64,000 nt of DNA. It comes from Ichthyophthirius multifiliis (lineage: Eukaryota; Ciliophora; Oligohymenophorea; Hymenostomatida). The stretch is from the NCBI RefSeq assembly GCF_000220395.1, contig NW_004087003.1:27118-91117 (forward strand), in the 5' to 3' direction. Below, piece after piece: positions 36,817 through 49,396 of the stretch. A model generated the notes under the pieces. That model did no database searches, was not told the DNA's origin, and worked only from the letters and a program-made list of their open reading frames with translations. The position numbers and the translations under genes were made by a program. The number at the start of each line of letters is the position of its first letter. The stretch's first letter is position 1.

Positions 36817-37071
36817 TAATAAATTAAAAATATAATAAGAAATAATATATTATATAAATTTATTATAAAATTATTTATAATATTTTTTTTTATATTTATA
36901 ATATAAATTATAAATTAAAATTTATAATTAAATTATTATAATAATATATAATAAGTTAATACTAATTTTATTTCTAAAAAAAAATTATATTATTATTAAT
37001 AGAAAAATAAAAGCTATTCTTTTAATATAATTTAATAACTAAATAAAATAGATAATATATTTTAATTTATA

Positions 37072-38096
37072 ATGGAATAAAGTAAATAGTTAAAAGCAGT
37101 AATATTAGGTTCAACAGGTGCTATAGGAAGAGTAAATAAATTAAATTTAATTAAAAAGTAATATAGATTTTTTAAAAATAAAAAGATTTTAGTGAATGAA
37201 TTATGCTAAAGTGATAAATGGTCTAATGTAACAGTGATTGTTAGAAGAAAATTAGATTAATGGGACAATATTTAAGGTAATATACTTAATTAATAGTATA
37301 TATTACTTACTTATATTTGTTTAATTTTTTGAAAAAAAAGGTTATTAACCATTTTTTTTGCCTTTTATATTATTTAACAAAAACAATATTAATATTATTA
37401 TATAGGAAAAGAGAAATTAAATATAATTTAAGTCGATAATTTAGATTCATTAGAAAATTTGAAAAATTGGGAATAGTTTAAAAATTATGATAGCTTTTTT
37501 TGTACACTAGGAGGCAGAACTAAAGAAGGAAAAGTAATAAATTTTTTTTGTTAAAAAAAAAACATTTTTTGTATTTTAAATTAGGAATAATTTTTTAAAG
37601 TAGATTATACATATTGCGTATTAGGAGCTTAAATTGCATAACATAATTGTATTTTTTAAATATTAATATATTATATAGATATTAAATATATTTTTAGAAA
37701 TTCCACATTTTTCTCTTTTAACTTCTATGGGAGCCGATAAAAAGTCTATGTTTTTGTACATGAAAACAAAAGGATAAGTTGAAGATGCTATAGATAAATT
37801 TGGATTTAAATATTATTCTATATTTTAACCAGGTTTTTATTTTAAAGTCATATAATAATTTTAAAATTTATCATATTTTAGGTTTTCTTAAAAATAGAGA
37901 TAATGATAAAAGATTAGGTGAAACAATTATTAAATATACACTTGCACTAATTTATCCTTCAATTGAAAGCAATGATTGTGCAAAAGCAATAAGATTAGAA
38001 GCAGAATAAAGATATTTTAATAGTTAACTTTCAAATTAATAAAAAATTATTTATTAAAATAAGGATATGCAAAAAATAGCTAATAATAAAAACTGA
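37072..38096 (+). CDS. HTATIP2/TIP30-like NAD(P)-binding oxidoreductase
   Basis: Short-chain reductase-like protein of the HTATIP2 family. ATG at 37072, TGA at 38094-38096. Five introns (37132-37185, 37277-37405, 37534-37584, 37649-37697, 37833-37881) leave exactly 230 residues in frame, the family's usual length. The Rossmann start AVILGSTGAIGR holds the G-x-x-G-x-x-G dinucleotide loop. VTVIVRRKLDQW follows, then SFFCTLGGRTKEGK, VDYTYCVLGAQIA, HFSLLTSMGADKKSMFLYMKTKG (the conserved Ser and the Y-x-x-x-K-like motif) and YYSIFQPGFLKNRDNDKRLGE. All match the family order. The second intron is the longest (129 bases). Biochemical substrate unknown; the vertebrate homologue is described as a redox-sensing or tumour-suppressor factor. 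Confidence 0.9.
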
Positions 38097-38626
38097 TTAA
38101 AAATTAGTAAAATTATATATGAAAAATTAAAATAAATTTATATTTTTATAAAAAAAATTGATATTTATATTAAATTTTAAGTTAAAATTGCCAAAAATTA
38201 ATTATTTTAACAAAATTTAATTTAAGAAGATATATTTATAAAGTATAAAAATACTTAAAAAGTTTTAATGTATAAATAAAAAAAATAAACCAATTATATA
38301 AAAATAATAATGTTTTTTGATAATAATAAAAAAAATATAAACAAAAAAAAATAAAAAATAATAATATATATTTAAAAAATGAATTTAAAATTTAAAATAA
38401 TTATAAAAAAAATTAAAATAATAAAAAAAAAATATAATATAAATATTATTCATTTATTAAATTTTTTTATAAAAATTAAAGTATAAGTAAATTTTAGTAA
38501 AGTCTAAAAAGAAATTAAAAAAATATAAAAATTTTAAAAAAATTAATAAAAAAATAGGTTAAAATTTAAAATATATAATAAAAATTAATTTATATAAATT
38601 TAATATAATAAAAAATAAAAGTAAAA

Positions 38627-38669
<43 letters not shown>

Positions 38670-39193
38670 ATTAATTAATTAATAAATGAATGAATTAAAT
38701 ATAATTCATATAAATTTTTTTTTTTTATAATTCATATTAATTTTAAATTATAGTTATTTATATTATATAAATTATATTTTTTTTTATTTAATATGAAATA
38801 ATTCAAAAAAATTATTATTTTTAATTTTTTTACTTAATTTTTTTTTTTTTATTAATAATATTTAAATTTTTTAAATTTTATAATTTTTATATATAAATAA
38901 TTTATATTTATATATTATGTTTTTTTTTTTTATTACATGTTTTTTTTTACTTATATTTTATATTTTTTTAAATTTTAAACCTTTATTATATATGAAATAA
39001 ATTTCATTATTATAATTTTTAATCTTCTAGAAAATAGAAAAAAGAAAAGAAAAAACATTTATAATTTGTTTTCTTAACTATTTTATTTTTCTTAAAAACT
39101 AAAAACAAAAATACAAAAATAAAATATAAAAAAAGTAAAAAATAAATTAAAATAAATTAAAAATAATATAAAAAAATTTTTATAAAAACAAAT
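38097..39193. other. Intergenic A+T-rich DNA with an (AAAT)n tract
   Basis: AAAT tetranucleotide repeat at about 38626-38672. No gene is seen. Confidence 0.7.
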
Positions 39194-39300
39194 ATGTTTT
39201 TTTCAGGTTTTCCATTTTTCGAAGAAGGATCACAGGGTAATAAAAATAAAAAATAAAAAAACCAATTATTATTTACTTAATAATTTGTAAATAAATTACA

Positions 39301-39346
<46 letters not shown>

Positions 39347-40868
39347 TTATATATATATATATTATATCTTAATTATTTTATAAAAAGGTGGTCATTAAAG
39401 ATAATAAAAAGAAACTGATACATAGAAACTATACGATATCCTTGGTGTTCCTAAAGATGCTACAACTGCTTAAATAAAAAAATCTTTTATGCAACATGCA
39501 AAAACACATCACCCTGACAGAGGAGGAAATTCAGAAAAGGTATAGATATAATATATAATATATTAATTATTTATTTTAAAAATATTTATAAAAAGTTCAA
39601 AGAATATTAATAGGCATATGAAATATTATCGGATCCTAATAAAAGGGAACTTTATGATTAATATGGATTGGAAGGTGTAGAAAATGGAGGGGGAGGTGGC
39701 CATGAAGGTATTAAATCCTATTTTTCAATAAAATGAAAAAATTAATAACATTTAAAATTAAAAAGATATATTCGATATATTAACAGGAGGTGGTAATAGA
39801 GGTGTAAAAAACAAAAGAGGAATGTAAAAAATGAGAGGAGTAAAAGCAGAATTAGAAGTAACTTTAGAAGAATCATATTTGGGAAAAACCGCAAAAATGC
39901 CTTTCTAAAGACAAAGAAATTGCGAAACTTGTGATGGAAAAGGAGGTTCTGAAGTTAAATAATGTACAACATGTAAAGGAAGAGGAGTTCAAGTTAAAAC
40001 AATATAAATGGGTCCTATGATTTAGCAATTTTAATAAGAATGTGGCACTTGTAAAGGTGAAGGAAAAATAATTAATGAAAAGGATAAATGCAAATCATGC
40101 AAAGGAAATAAAGTCTATGCTTAAAAATCTACTTTAGATATTCCTATTGATAAGGTTGATAATTATTATAATTTTTTTTCTTTAATATTTATATAAAATT
40201 TAGGGTGCATATGATGGACAAGAAATTATTATGCATGGAGAAGCCGATGAAGCTCCAGGATATATGGCTGGTGATTTACATGTAATAGTAAAGACTAAAC
40301 CTCATAAAGTTTATTAAAGAGAAGGAGCTGATTTAATAATGAAGAAAAAAATATCACTTCTCGAAGCTTTGACTGGATTCTGTTTCAAAATACAAACATT
40401 AGATAATACAGAAGTCTAAATTGCAACTAATCCTGGAGAAATTATATTTGATGGTGCTAAAAAAATTGTAAAAGGTTATGGTATGCCATTCTATGGCGAT
40501 AGTATGTCACATGGTAATCTTATTGTTGTTTTTGAAGTCGAATTTCCTAAAACTGGATCTTTATCTGAATAATAATTAAAAAAATTGGCTGAAGTAATTT
40601 TATTTTTATTTATTCTCTAATTAATAATATTTTTTTAGATACTTCCAGGTCCTAAGCCCAAATAAGTAGATATTAGTAAAGATGATATCTTAATGCTTGA
40701 AGAATTTGATCCTCATACTACAAATCCTAATGAAGAAGGAGGAAAAAGTAAAAATTATAATATTTTATAATTTTTAATTTATTAAACTTATTATTTTTAG
40801 GAGGTGAAGAAGATGATGAAGAAGATGAAAAATCAGGATAAACTCGCGCTTAATGTGCCTAATAATGA
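39194..40868 (+). CDS. Type I DnaJ/Hsp40 chaperone (DNAJA/Ydj1-like), CaaX-ended
   Basis: Hsp70 co-chaperone. ATG at 39194, TGA at 40866-40868. Six introns (39237-39387, 39540-39595, 39708-39765, 40155-40203, 40594-40638, 40748-40800) leave 420 residues in perfect frame. J domain: KLYDILGVPKDAT, QHAKTHHPDRGGN with HPD, YEILSDPNKRELYDQYG. A Gly-rich linker follows (GGGGGH). The zinc domain has four CxxCxGxG-type units: CETCDGKG, CTTCKGRG, CGTCKGEG, CKSCKGNK. The substrate-binding C-terminal domains contain YDGQEIIMHGEADEAPG and GDLHVIVKTKPHKVYQREGADL. The protein ends EEDDEEDE...CAQQ, a CaaX box suggesting farnesylation and membrane association as in Ydj1. The first intron holds a (TA)n tract. 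Cytosolic; it meets the Sec62 gene tail to tail. Confidence 0.95.
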
Positions 40869-41081
40869 AACATTTTTTTAAATATTTTTTATCTAAAAAG
40901 AAAAAAAAGATAATTAAATATATTGTATTTAATAATAATATTAGCAAAAGTATTATTTATATTTTATTAATATTTAATATGCATTTATTTTATCTTTTTT
41001 AATTAATTAAATTTTATAAATACTATATTTTAATTTTTCTATTCAATCATTATATTTAAATTTAATAAATTTCGATATTTT

Positions 41082-42419
41082 TCACAACTTTTCTCCTCCT
41101 TGAAATTTTTAATTATTTATTATTTTTAAATCAGTTTCTTTATCAATATCATCAATTATTTATTCTAAACTTTTCGGAGGAGTTGACTTAAAAAAAAATT
41201 AAATTTTATTTATTTAAAAATTAAAAAATAACTTATTTATTTTCAAGTTTTTGATAACCCCAATCTAAAATATCATCAAATGATTATTAACCAAAATCTT
41301 AATATATTTATAATAAAATATAATTATTATATAATACTCGTTATTTATTATCTTTGTAAAGTTAATGTATACATAATAAAAACCATTATAATAAATCCAA
41401 AGTATCGAAAAATTAATTCCCAATTTCCATCTTAACATCTATAATATGAAATTAATGGGCTTAAAGACTTTACTATAGCAACATCCTTTATATTTGATAT
41501 GTTTATTAAATTATTACCATTTAAAATAATATTACTTCAAATAAATTTGGTAGTAAATAAACTTCTAATCCAAATAATCTAAAGAAAAGATAAATAAATA
41601 TTTTTAAAAACATTATGCTAAGCTAATATATTGAATAAAAACTATTAATTCATAAAAATAAAAATATATATCTTACTAAAGCAAAAAGTATAATAACTGA
41701 TAAATAAAATATCATTTTTTTAAACGATAAAGGCCAAACAGGAAATAAACATAATGAAGCAATTCCAATTAATATTAAAGCCATGTAGGCATAAGATTTT
41801 TTACTTTTATTTCTAAGGAAAAGGAGTAAAAACTTTTTTTAAGATCAGTTAAAGCTACTATTTATTACTTTTTAAAAGTTATTATTATAAAGATAAATAT
41901 ATTAAATTTTTATACCTAATGAAAGATAAGTTTAGAAGGATATTTTAATTTATTTTTTGCTTCTGGATCTCTATCTAACCTTATTATTAATTTGATTTCT
42001 GATAAACTATAATATTAATTATTTTTATTAATTTTAATATTTATATAATTTTTTTTTTTAAAAAAAATACAATTTCAAAAAATCTAATAACTCTGATTCT
42101 GATTTATTTTTGTTAGGTGTATAGTAATCCTTTACTATTTCATATATTTGGTCCTTATAATCTTCAAAAATTTCAGAAAAAACATCAGCTTGATAAAATT
42201 AAATTTATTTTTATAAAATTATTTAATAAAAATACATCTAAAATACTAAACTCTACAGTCATAAACTATTGCATTATGTTCGTACAATTGATTTTTTCTA
42301 AATAACTTTATTAAATTTTAAAAAGCTTTTATTTTTTTTTCTCTTTATTTTTATTATTCAAAGTCTTAATCTATTGTATTTTGCTTTTTATTTTTTAAAT
42401 CAATATTTTATTTTGACAT
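41082..42419 (-). CDS. Sec62-like ER translocon subunit
   Basis: ER membrane protein acting with Sec61/Sec63 in post-translational import. ATG at 42419, TGA at 41082-41084. A Lys/Gln-rich N terminus precedes NAIVYDCRVQYFR, which matches the YFRG block of Sec62, and DVFSEIFEDYKDQIYE. The diagnostic double-membrane region is YAYMALILIGIASLC, LFPVWPLSFKKMIFYLSV and IILFALV, followed by LFGLEVYLLPNLFE. A ciliate-style C-terminal part with VAIVKSLSPLISYYR and another hydrophobic segment comes next, then DDILDWGYQKLENKQ. After an intron at 41187-41232 the tail is STPPKSLEQIIDDIDKE. Several further introns are implied (for example around 41650-41700 and 41885-42060), and one frame change near 41360 is unresolved. 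Identity is firm because of the LFPxWP motif; exon detail is not. Confidence 0.85.
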
Positions 42420-43918
42420 TTTTTATAGATTACAAATCTTTAAAAATTATTTTTTAATTTTAAATTAAATAATTATATTTTTACACATAATGTTTATAGC
42501 ATGAAAATTATTTAATAAATAAAGTAGTAATTAAAAAATGTAAAAAAATAATATTATGTTTAATAAATAATATTTTAAGTTTAATAAATAATATAGTGAG
42601 ATATGTGATCACCAGACTCGGCTTTGGTATATTTTTTTCAATTTCTTAGTAATATACTATAATTCTTTGACATTTTACCCAATATTATTTTCCTAAGTAA
42701 CATCAAAATTAATTTTCTAGATTAGTTTATTTGCTACTCAAATAATCTATACGCTGATACATGTGTGCCAGTAAGTAGAGAATGTATCTGATATTTTATT
42801 TTTTTATATTATTATACATTCACTCTGTTTATTTTTAAGAATTTAATTTTTTTTCTATGTTTTGATTTTAATGCTCGTAATTGTTATAAAAAAGCGTAAT
42901 AAAAATTATAGAATTTTTGATATTTATAATATAGGTATTTCTTATTTTAAAAGGCTATTTAAATTAAGGTTGTTTTAAATTTCTATTTAATTATTCCTTT
43001 TTTTAATTTTTTATTTTATAGGAGGTCTGAGTTTGGAATCGGGATTATTTCTTAAATTTTTTAAAATAACAGAACCTTTTGAAAATTTGCTTTAATTATT
43101 TTTTTATGATTTAGGAGATTAATTTATTATTTCAATTATTTCATTTTAAAATTTTTATCTTAAAAATACTTATTAAAGCAATTTAATAAGAATTTGTAAT
43201 TTTTTATTCAATCGTAAGCTTAGTTATTTTTTCTGATTAAATTTTTTATTAATTTTGCTTAATTTGAATTTTTCTCTTTAATCAATATATTATAACTATA
43301 ATATTAATTAAAATCATAATTTAATATATAAAAAATACAAATAAACTCTTATTAATTACTGTATTTCTTAGTTTCTTTATCCTAAATATTTAGTCTTTCA
43401 TACATACTAAAGGTAAAAATATTTAAACTTTTTTCAGTTTATATTATTTTTAAGACAAATCCCAATATCTGTATTTTTTATTAGGGAAGGGATGTGCTCA
43501 TTAAAGTAGTGTAATAACAATTTAATTTTAATTATGTTTCTAATAATATTCTGTAAATTTTATAGCATAAATTATTTCATTGATTCTAAATAATAAATTT
43601 TAAATTATTTAAATTGTAAAAGTAAAAATTTTTTTTAAAAAAAAATTAAAAAACTTAATTTATAAAAATAAAAATGATTATTTATTTATTGAAATTTTTT
43701 AAATTTTTAAAAATTTATGTAAATTGCAACGCAATAAGTTACTGAAAAAATAATTAAAAGTTTTATAATTTAATTTAAATTAGTTATTTTAAAAACTCTT
43801 AAAATAATAAAAATTGAGTTTTTTCATTATAATTACTAAAATACTGTAATATTTTATAAAATTTATTTTTATATGTTTAATTTTGTTTTATTAAAAAAAT
43901 AATTTAAAATTATAATAT
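42420..43918. other. Region without a firm gene; weak - strand open frame
   Basis: A + strand view shows somewhat richer patches (42600-42780, 43020-43090, 43480-43510). On the - strand a glutamine-code frame is open from about 43110 to TGA 42638-42640 with basic, helix-like text (FLQQLRALKSKHRKK, LLTGTHVSAYRLFEQ). This might be the last exon of an uncharacterised gene or relic coding DNA. Length alone is not significant in DNA with so few TGA. Confidence 0.35.
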
Positions 43919-45290
43919 TCAAATATCTTGTAAAAATTAATCTTTTAATAAGTCTTCTGTTGTTAGTCTTTTTTACGGATCTCTTTATATACATAATCTA
44001 ATAAATCTATCTAACCCAGAAGATATATTACTTGGAATCTCCGGAATTTCATCACTAAGACCTATCTTCATTATAGCTGCAATTGGATTATCGAATTAAT
44101 AATTATACCATGGAGGTTTTGCTGAAGCCATTTCAAGTATGGTACATCCAAAAGACCAAATATCAGATTTAGTATTATATTTTGATTATTTAACAATTTC
44201 AGGAGACATCCAAGGGACAGATCCTTTAAGTGTTTTCTGCATAGCATCCTGATTAGAATTTAATGTCAATTCTAGTTGTTTTGCACATCCGAAATCAGAT
44301 AATTTAACTACTCCATCAGTTCCAACTAATATATTAGCCCCTTTAATATCTTTATGAATTACTTTTTTTGAATGCAAATAATTTATTCCCTTTAAAATTT
44401 ACTTTGCATATATTTTTATCGTTTATTCTTCTAATGCGCCATATTTTTGCAGTATTTGACTTATATTTCCATCACTCATATATTCAAGGAATATACATAA
44501 ACAATTTTTTTATCTTTCATGTCCTAAATATTATATTATATGCTCATGTGATAATTCTTACATTATTTTTAATTCTTTTTCTTGTTAATCAAGGAAATCC
44601 TTATCTAAATGTGACGAAGCTTAGCAATTAATTTTTTTTACAGCGAATATTTCACCAGTATTGCAATTCATAGCACGGAAAACTTATCCAAAACTTCCTG
44701 CCCCAATAAAATCTCCTATTTTCCATTTAAATTTTTATACATGTTTGCTTTCTTAGATATTATTATGTTCATCATTATTAAATGTTTAACTTTAATCTTC
44801 TAAACTTGATTTTTCTGAATATTATAAAGTTTCCTTTTTTTTTTTAATCTAAAAATATTTTTATTATTTTACATCTTTATTAAAATCTTAAATATCTTCA
44901 TCATCATAATTGGATAAATAAGGAATATTTTGCGAAGTATATCCATTTTTTTCCATTTAATCATTTTTATAAATTATTGTTTTAGAATTTTCTATTTATC
45001 TAAAAAGCTTACCTACATAACCTTTTTTCTTTACTTTTTCTAACTCATTAAAATTATCTTCTTCATTTTTTTGAGAAACTTTTTATTTTACATATATCTT
45101 TCGGCTTCCGTTTTTTTTGAGCTCGTCAATTATACTTGTCTTTATCTTTCCTGCATCTTCTGAATATGGTCTATTGAAGAAAGGATTATTTTTTATTTCT
45201 GTTTTATTATTATTTTAAGCATTTACTTTCTTTTAAACTTTTTATGAATGAATAATTTAATTTTTTTAAACAATCAACGGTAATAATTTT
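43919..45290 (-). CDS. MAP3K-type protein kinase (NPK1/ANP, STE11-like)
   Basis: Kinase domain at the C terminus of a protein whose 5' end is not resolved: the frame is open up to about 45290 without a convincing ATG. The N-terminal part is Lys/Asn/Asp-rich ([37 protein letters not shown]) and probably regulatory. Kinase motifs: [116 protein letters not shown] and [16 protein letters not shown] is at 43919-43921. [10 protein letters not shown] and GSVPWMSPE are typical of the MEKK/NPK1 branch, the top tier of MAP kinase cascades. The A11 run at 44835-44845 keeps frame. The substrate MAP2K is unknown. Confidence 0.87.
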
Positions 45291-45951
45291 CTTTATTAAT
45301 TTAACTCTTCTTAATATTTGAAAAAAAAAATAAAAAAATAAAAAATATGACATTTTTGTTTTTATTTTTAACATTATTTATTAATTAAATCAATTTCGTT
45401 TGATAATGATTTGATAAAATCTTAATTCATTAATTTTTACCTAACTGTTTATTATTATTACAAATTATGTTTATATAATTAATAACTAATGTAATTATTG
45501 TTAAATTGCTTTTTAATTTAATTAGCTTAAATATCAATAATTATTTTTCTTCTTAAAATTAAAATTAATGATTTAGGTAAAAAAAAAAAATTATAATTTA
45601 TTTGTTTTTACAAAATTATTATATTTTCAAAATTAAATATATAAAAATAATAAATTAATTTTTATTAAATTTGTGATATTTCTTTTTAATACAAACATAT
45701 AAATTTATCGTAATTTAATTAATTGTTAATAATTAAAAATAAAATTTCTCCAAAAATATATTAAATAAAATAATATTTAATTAAATATATTTTATTTTTA
45801 ATAAATAAAAAATTTATTTCATTTATAAATAAACATAAAATAAGTAATTTAAAGCTAATTATTTTTTATTTTTAAAATTATTTATTTTTGTTATTTTTAT
45901 TATAATATTTATCTAAAAATTATATTTAATTATATATTTAAATAATTATAA
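45291..45951. other. Intergenic A+T-rich DNA
   Basis: Low-complexity A+T spacer; the missing 5' exon of the MAP3K could lie in its left part. No other gene is seen. Confidence 0.55.
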
Positions 45952-47361
45952 TCATATGTCAATTTTTAAATCCATAATTTCCTTATTTTTATTTTTATAA
46001 TTTAATAAATATGAAATCTCATAGTTAGGTTATTATTTAATTAAATAAATAATATTTTTTTAAAGTTCTTTCGGATTTATATTTTAATCAATTTCATTTA
46101 ATAAATCTGTTGCTAAAAGTAACTATTTATTACAAATTTATGTAAATTATTATATTTATGTTTTTTTATATTTTAACGCTTTTGAGTTAATTCTCTTTTG
46201 TATAAGGCAAGGAATAATATTATCTTATTTATTACATAAAAAAAGAACTGTTAGATTACAAATTAAATCCTTTCATTTTTAACAATTGCAATTATAAAAA
46301 TTAGCTAAGAGTAAAATTTTTTATGTTATTTCTCATATATAAATGAGCTAACTCTATTGAGATTAACTACTATATTTGCTATATTGAAAAGTCATTTAGT
46401 ATTCTCTTTTTAATTTTAAAAATGGTAATTTCAATATTTAAAAAAATTAAAGTTTTTAAAAAAAAATAGTTTTATCAATACAATAAATATGTTTTATTGT
46501 AAACTATATTTTATTTATATATAAATATAAGTTTACATATTATATAATAAAAAGAAGAAATTAAATATTTTATTTACTTTTGATATAAATAAATCATAAT
46601 TAGGAAGAATTGTAAATATAAATATTTCATTATCTAAAATATTTGGTTTAATTTTATTACTAATTTATTTCAGCTTTTAATTTAAAGTAAATAAAAAAAT
46701 ATATATTTTTTAATTTACTTATGTTTAATTTAAACCTTTAATCGATTATAATATTTTATTGTTTAAATATTTATTATCTTTAATAATAATATTTTCTTAT
46801 AAATATATACTAGTTATTATATTAGAAAGTTTTTTTTCTATAAATCAAATAAATAGAGATAATGCTTTAAAATTTATGAAATATATTAATTTTTTTACCA
46901 TATTTACTATTCAAAAATAATATTTAACCCTATCCATCTAAAGGATCTACAAAATACTCACACATATCAACTATATTATAAAGAAAAGTAAAATTTAGCA
47001 TAATAATTATAGCTAAAATAATTTTTTGTTTATTCAAAAATATAATTTCTATTATTAAAAAAATAAATTTCATATCTGATTTTTATTTTTTTTTACAAAA
47101 AAAAATTGATCTTTAATTTGTATTGATACTTTCATATTTATTTCTTATTTTTTGTGCTTCTAATTATTCATAATATTATTTTTATATTGCAATTTCTTTT
47201 TGTTTTTGCATTTTTTTAATTTCATCTTTATTTCTAGAGTCACAAAAATTATATTTAGTTTGATTATTTAAAATAAATTAAACTTATTTAAAATTTGCTT
47301 TAAATGTAAACTAAAAAGGATTCTTAATAATTAATTTAATATTACTAATTAATTAAAACAT
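45952..47361 (-). CDS. Uncharacterised protein, possibly mitochondrial
   Basis: Not recognised. Read from ATG 47361, the first exon starts MFQLISNIKLIIKNPFQF, basic and hydrophobic with almost no acidic residues for about 40 positions, as in a mitochondrial presequence. A charged coiled segment follows (KKMQKQKEIAIQKQYY, LEAQKIRNKYES). Later exons, separated by short introns, contain YNIVDMCEYFVDPLDG, NILDNEIFIFTILPNYDLF, then ELAHLYMRNNIKNF, LQLQLLKMKGFNL and a C-terminal LATDLLNEIDQNINP, ISYLLNYKNKNKEIMD before TGA at 45952-45954. The codon text is clearly protein-like. The neighbour upstream is cysteine desulfurase, also mitochondrial; that fits but does not prove the location. Exon joints are approximate. 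Confidence 0.5.
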
Positions 47362-47548
47362 TTATTGTATTAATTTTTTTTTTTTTTTTTTTAATTTATA
47401 CAAAAATTATTTATTTATATATCAAATATAAATAATACTTAAATTATTTATAATATATAAATACATATATAAATATTATTATTTTATATAAAAATTAATC
47501 ATAAATATTTTATTAATAGTTTTATGTTTAAATTTGCAGTATAATTGT

Positions 47549-49040
47549 TCAGTGAGGTTAACTCCACTAAATTTATTTTATATCAATTCCTTATTATACC
47601 ATTTCCCATAAAGGAGACATTTCTCTTAATGATGTAACTTTTTCAACAAGAACTTAAACTAAGTAATTAATTTCTTCCTCAGTAGTAAATCTCCTATAAT
47701 ATTATTAATAATTATTAAAAAATATATATAAAAATATTTACCCGATTCCTATTCTTAATGAAGTATGAGCTAATTCTTCATCAACCCCTAAAGCTCTTAA
47801 TACATATGAAGGCTCTAAAGAAGCTGATGTACATGCTGAACCACTTGAAACTGCACATTATTTAATTCCCATAATTAAGCTTTCCCCTTCTACGAATGCA
47901 AATGAAATATTTATATTTCCTTTATATCTTCTATCCTTTTTTTTTTTATTTCAAATAAAATAATTGAAATTTACATTGTCGCCATTTAAATATATATTAG
48001 GAATTTGTTTTTTAATTTAATCCATAAAAAGGTTAGAAAGTCTATTAACATGAGCATTATCGTTTTTCATTTCTAATTTTGCAATAGCACATGCTTCTCC
48101 AAATCCGACACATAACTAAAATATGATAATTTTTTATTTTTATTTATTTATTTATTTAAATATTTTATATTTACATGAGGAGCCAAAGTTCCACTTCTTA
48201 ATCCTCTTTCTTATCCTCCTCCATTAATAATTGCTAATTATTAGACAATAAAAAATGAAATGATTTTTTATTATTTAATAAAAAATTACGTAAAATTCTA
48301 ACTTTAGGTTTTCTTCTGACATATAAAGCTCCGATTCCTTTAGGGCCATAAATTTTATGACTAGTGATTGACATTAAATCAATATTTAACTCGTCTACAT
48401 TAATAGGCACTTTTCCAAGAGCCTAAGAAGCATCAGTATGGAAATATACTTTATTTTCTCTGCAAATTTATCCTAATTATTTCATATCTTGCACAACCCC
48501 GATCTCGTTATGAACAAAAATTACACTAGCAACTAAAGTATCATTTCTTAATGCTTTTTTAAAAGTTTCTATATTAACAAGTCCATTCTTATCAACTGGT
48601 AAATAAGTAACTTCAAAACCTTATTCTTCTAAATTTCTACATGTATCAAGTATACATTTATGTTCTATTTAAGTTGTAATTATATGTTTTTTTTTTTTCC
48701 CGTGAAATTATGTCAATCCTTTTAATGCTGCATTATTTGATTCAGTCGCTCCTGAAGTAAATATTATTTCTTTAGGATCTGCATTTATTAAATCACTTAT
48801 ATTTTTACGTGCATCTTAAACGGCCTTTTCAGTTTGCCAACCATATTCATGTGTCCTTGAATGGGGATTTCCATAGCAATTAATTTAAAAAGGCATCATT
48901 TTGTCTAATACTCGAAAATCCAAAGGTGTTGTAGATTAAAAATCTAAATATATAGGTCTTTTCGGAACAGTTTTAGGTTTAATTTAAGAAAACTTACGAA
49001 TTATACTTTTCAACAGTGAATGTTATTTATATATATGCAT
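47549..49040 (-). CDS. NFS1: Cysteine desulfurase (IscS/NFS1), mitochondrial type
   Basis: PLP enzyme that takes sulfur from cysteine for iron-sulfur cluster assembly and tRNA thiolation. ATG at 49040, TGA at 47549-47551. The N-terminal 25 residues are basic ([17 protein letters not shown]), a likely mitochondrial presequence. [49 protein letters not shown] (the PLP-stacking His), [11 protein letters not shown] and HTDASQALGKV follow. The Schiff-base Lys is in [16 protein letters not shown]. Towards the C terminus come the catalytic loop [17 protein letters not shown] with the sulfur-carrying Cys, [13 protein letters not shown], and the final IDIKQIQWSQLH, which is typical of the IscS/Nfs1 C terminus that contacts the scaffold. 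Introns fall near 47700-47735, 47945-47970, 48120-48175 and 48240-48295. Confidence 0.95.
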
Positions 49041-49396
49041 TATTTTTATAGATTTATAAAAAGTATTATTTATTATTTACTTTTCTTTTAATAAATAAAA
49101 TAATTATGTTTTATTTAATTATTTGACTAATTAATATTTTAATTTTCTTCTTTGTAATTTTTATTTAATATTTTATCTTTTTATATTCGGAAATATTTAA
49201 AGAACTTTCTCTTTTTAATAATTTTTTTATTTATTCATAATTTTTTTTACTTTGATAAGTAATTTTATATTTTAAAGTATAAATAAATTAGATTGTATTA
49301 AAATAAAATCTTATATAAATATAAATAATTATTAATTAAAAAAATATAATAAATTTAAAAAATATAATTATTTAGTATATTTTTTTTTTTCATAAA
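49041..49396. other. Intergenic A+T-rich DNA
   Basis: Spacer upstream of the desulfurase gene and downstream of the TPR gene. No feature beyond poly-T runs is seen. Confidence 0.7.

Noticed and set aside
42590-42780. Possible tRNA or small RNA in the richer patch
   Set aside because: No cloverleaf with matching acceptor stem and no B-box-like GGTTCRANNCC could be found by eye.
44368-44631. Hydrophobic + strand frame
   Set aside because: It is the exact antisense of the MAP3K catalytic region.
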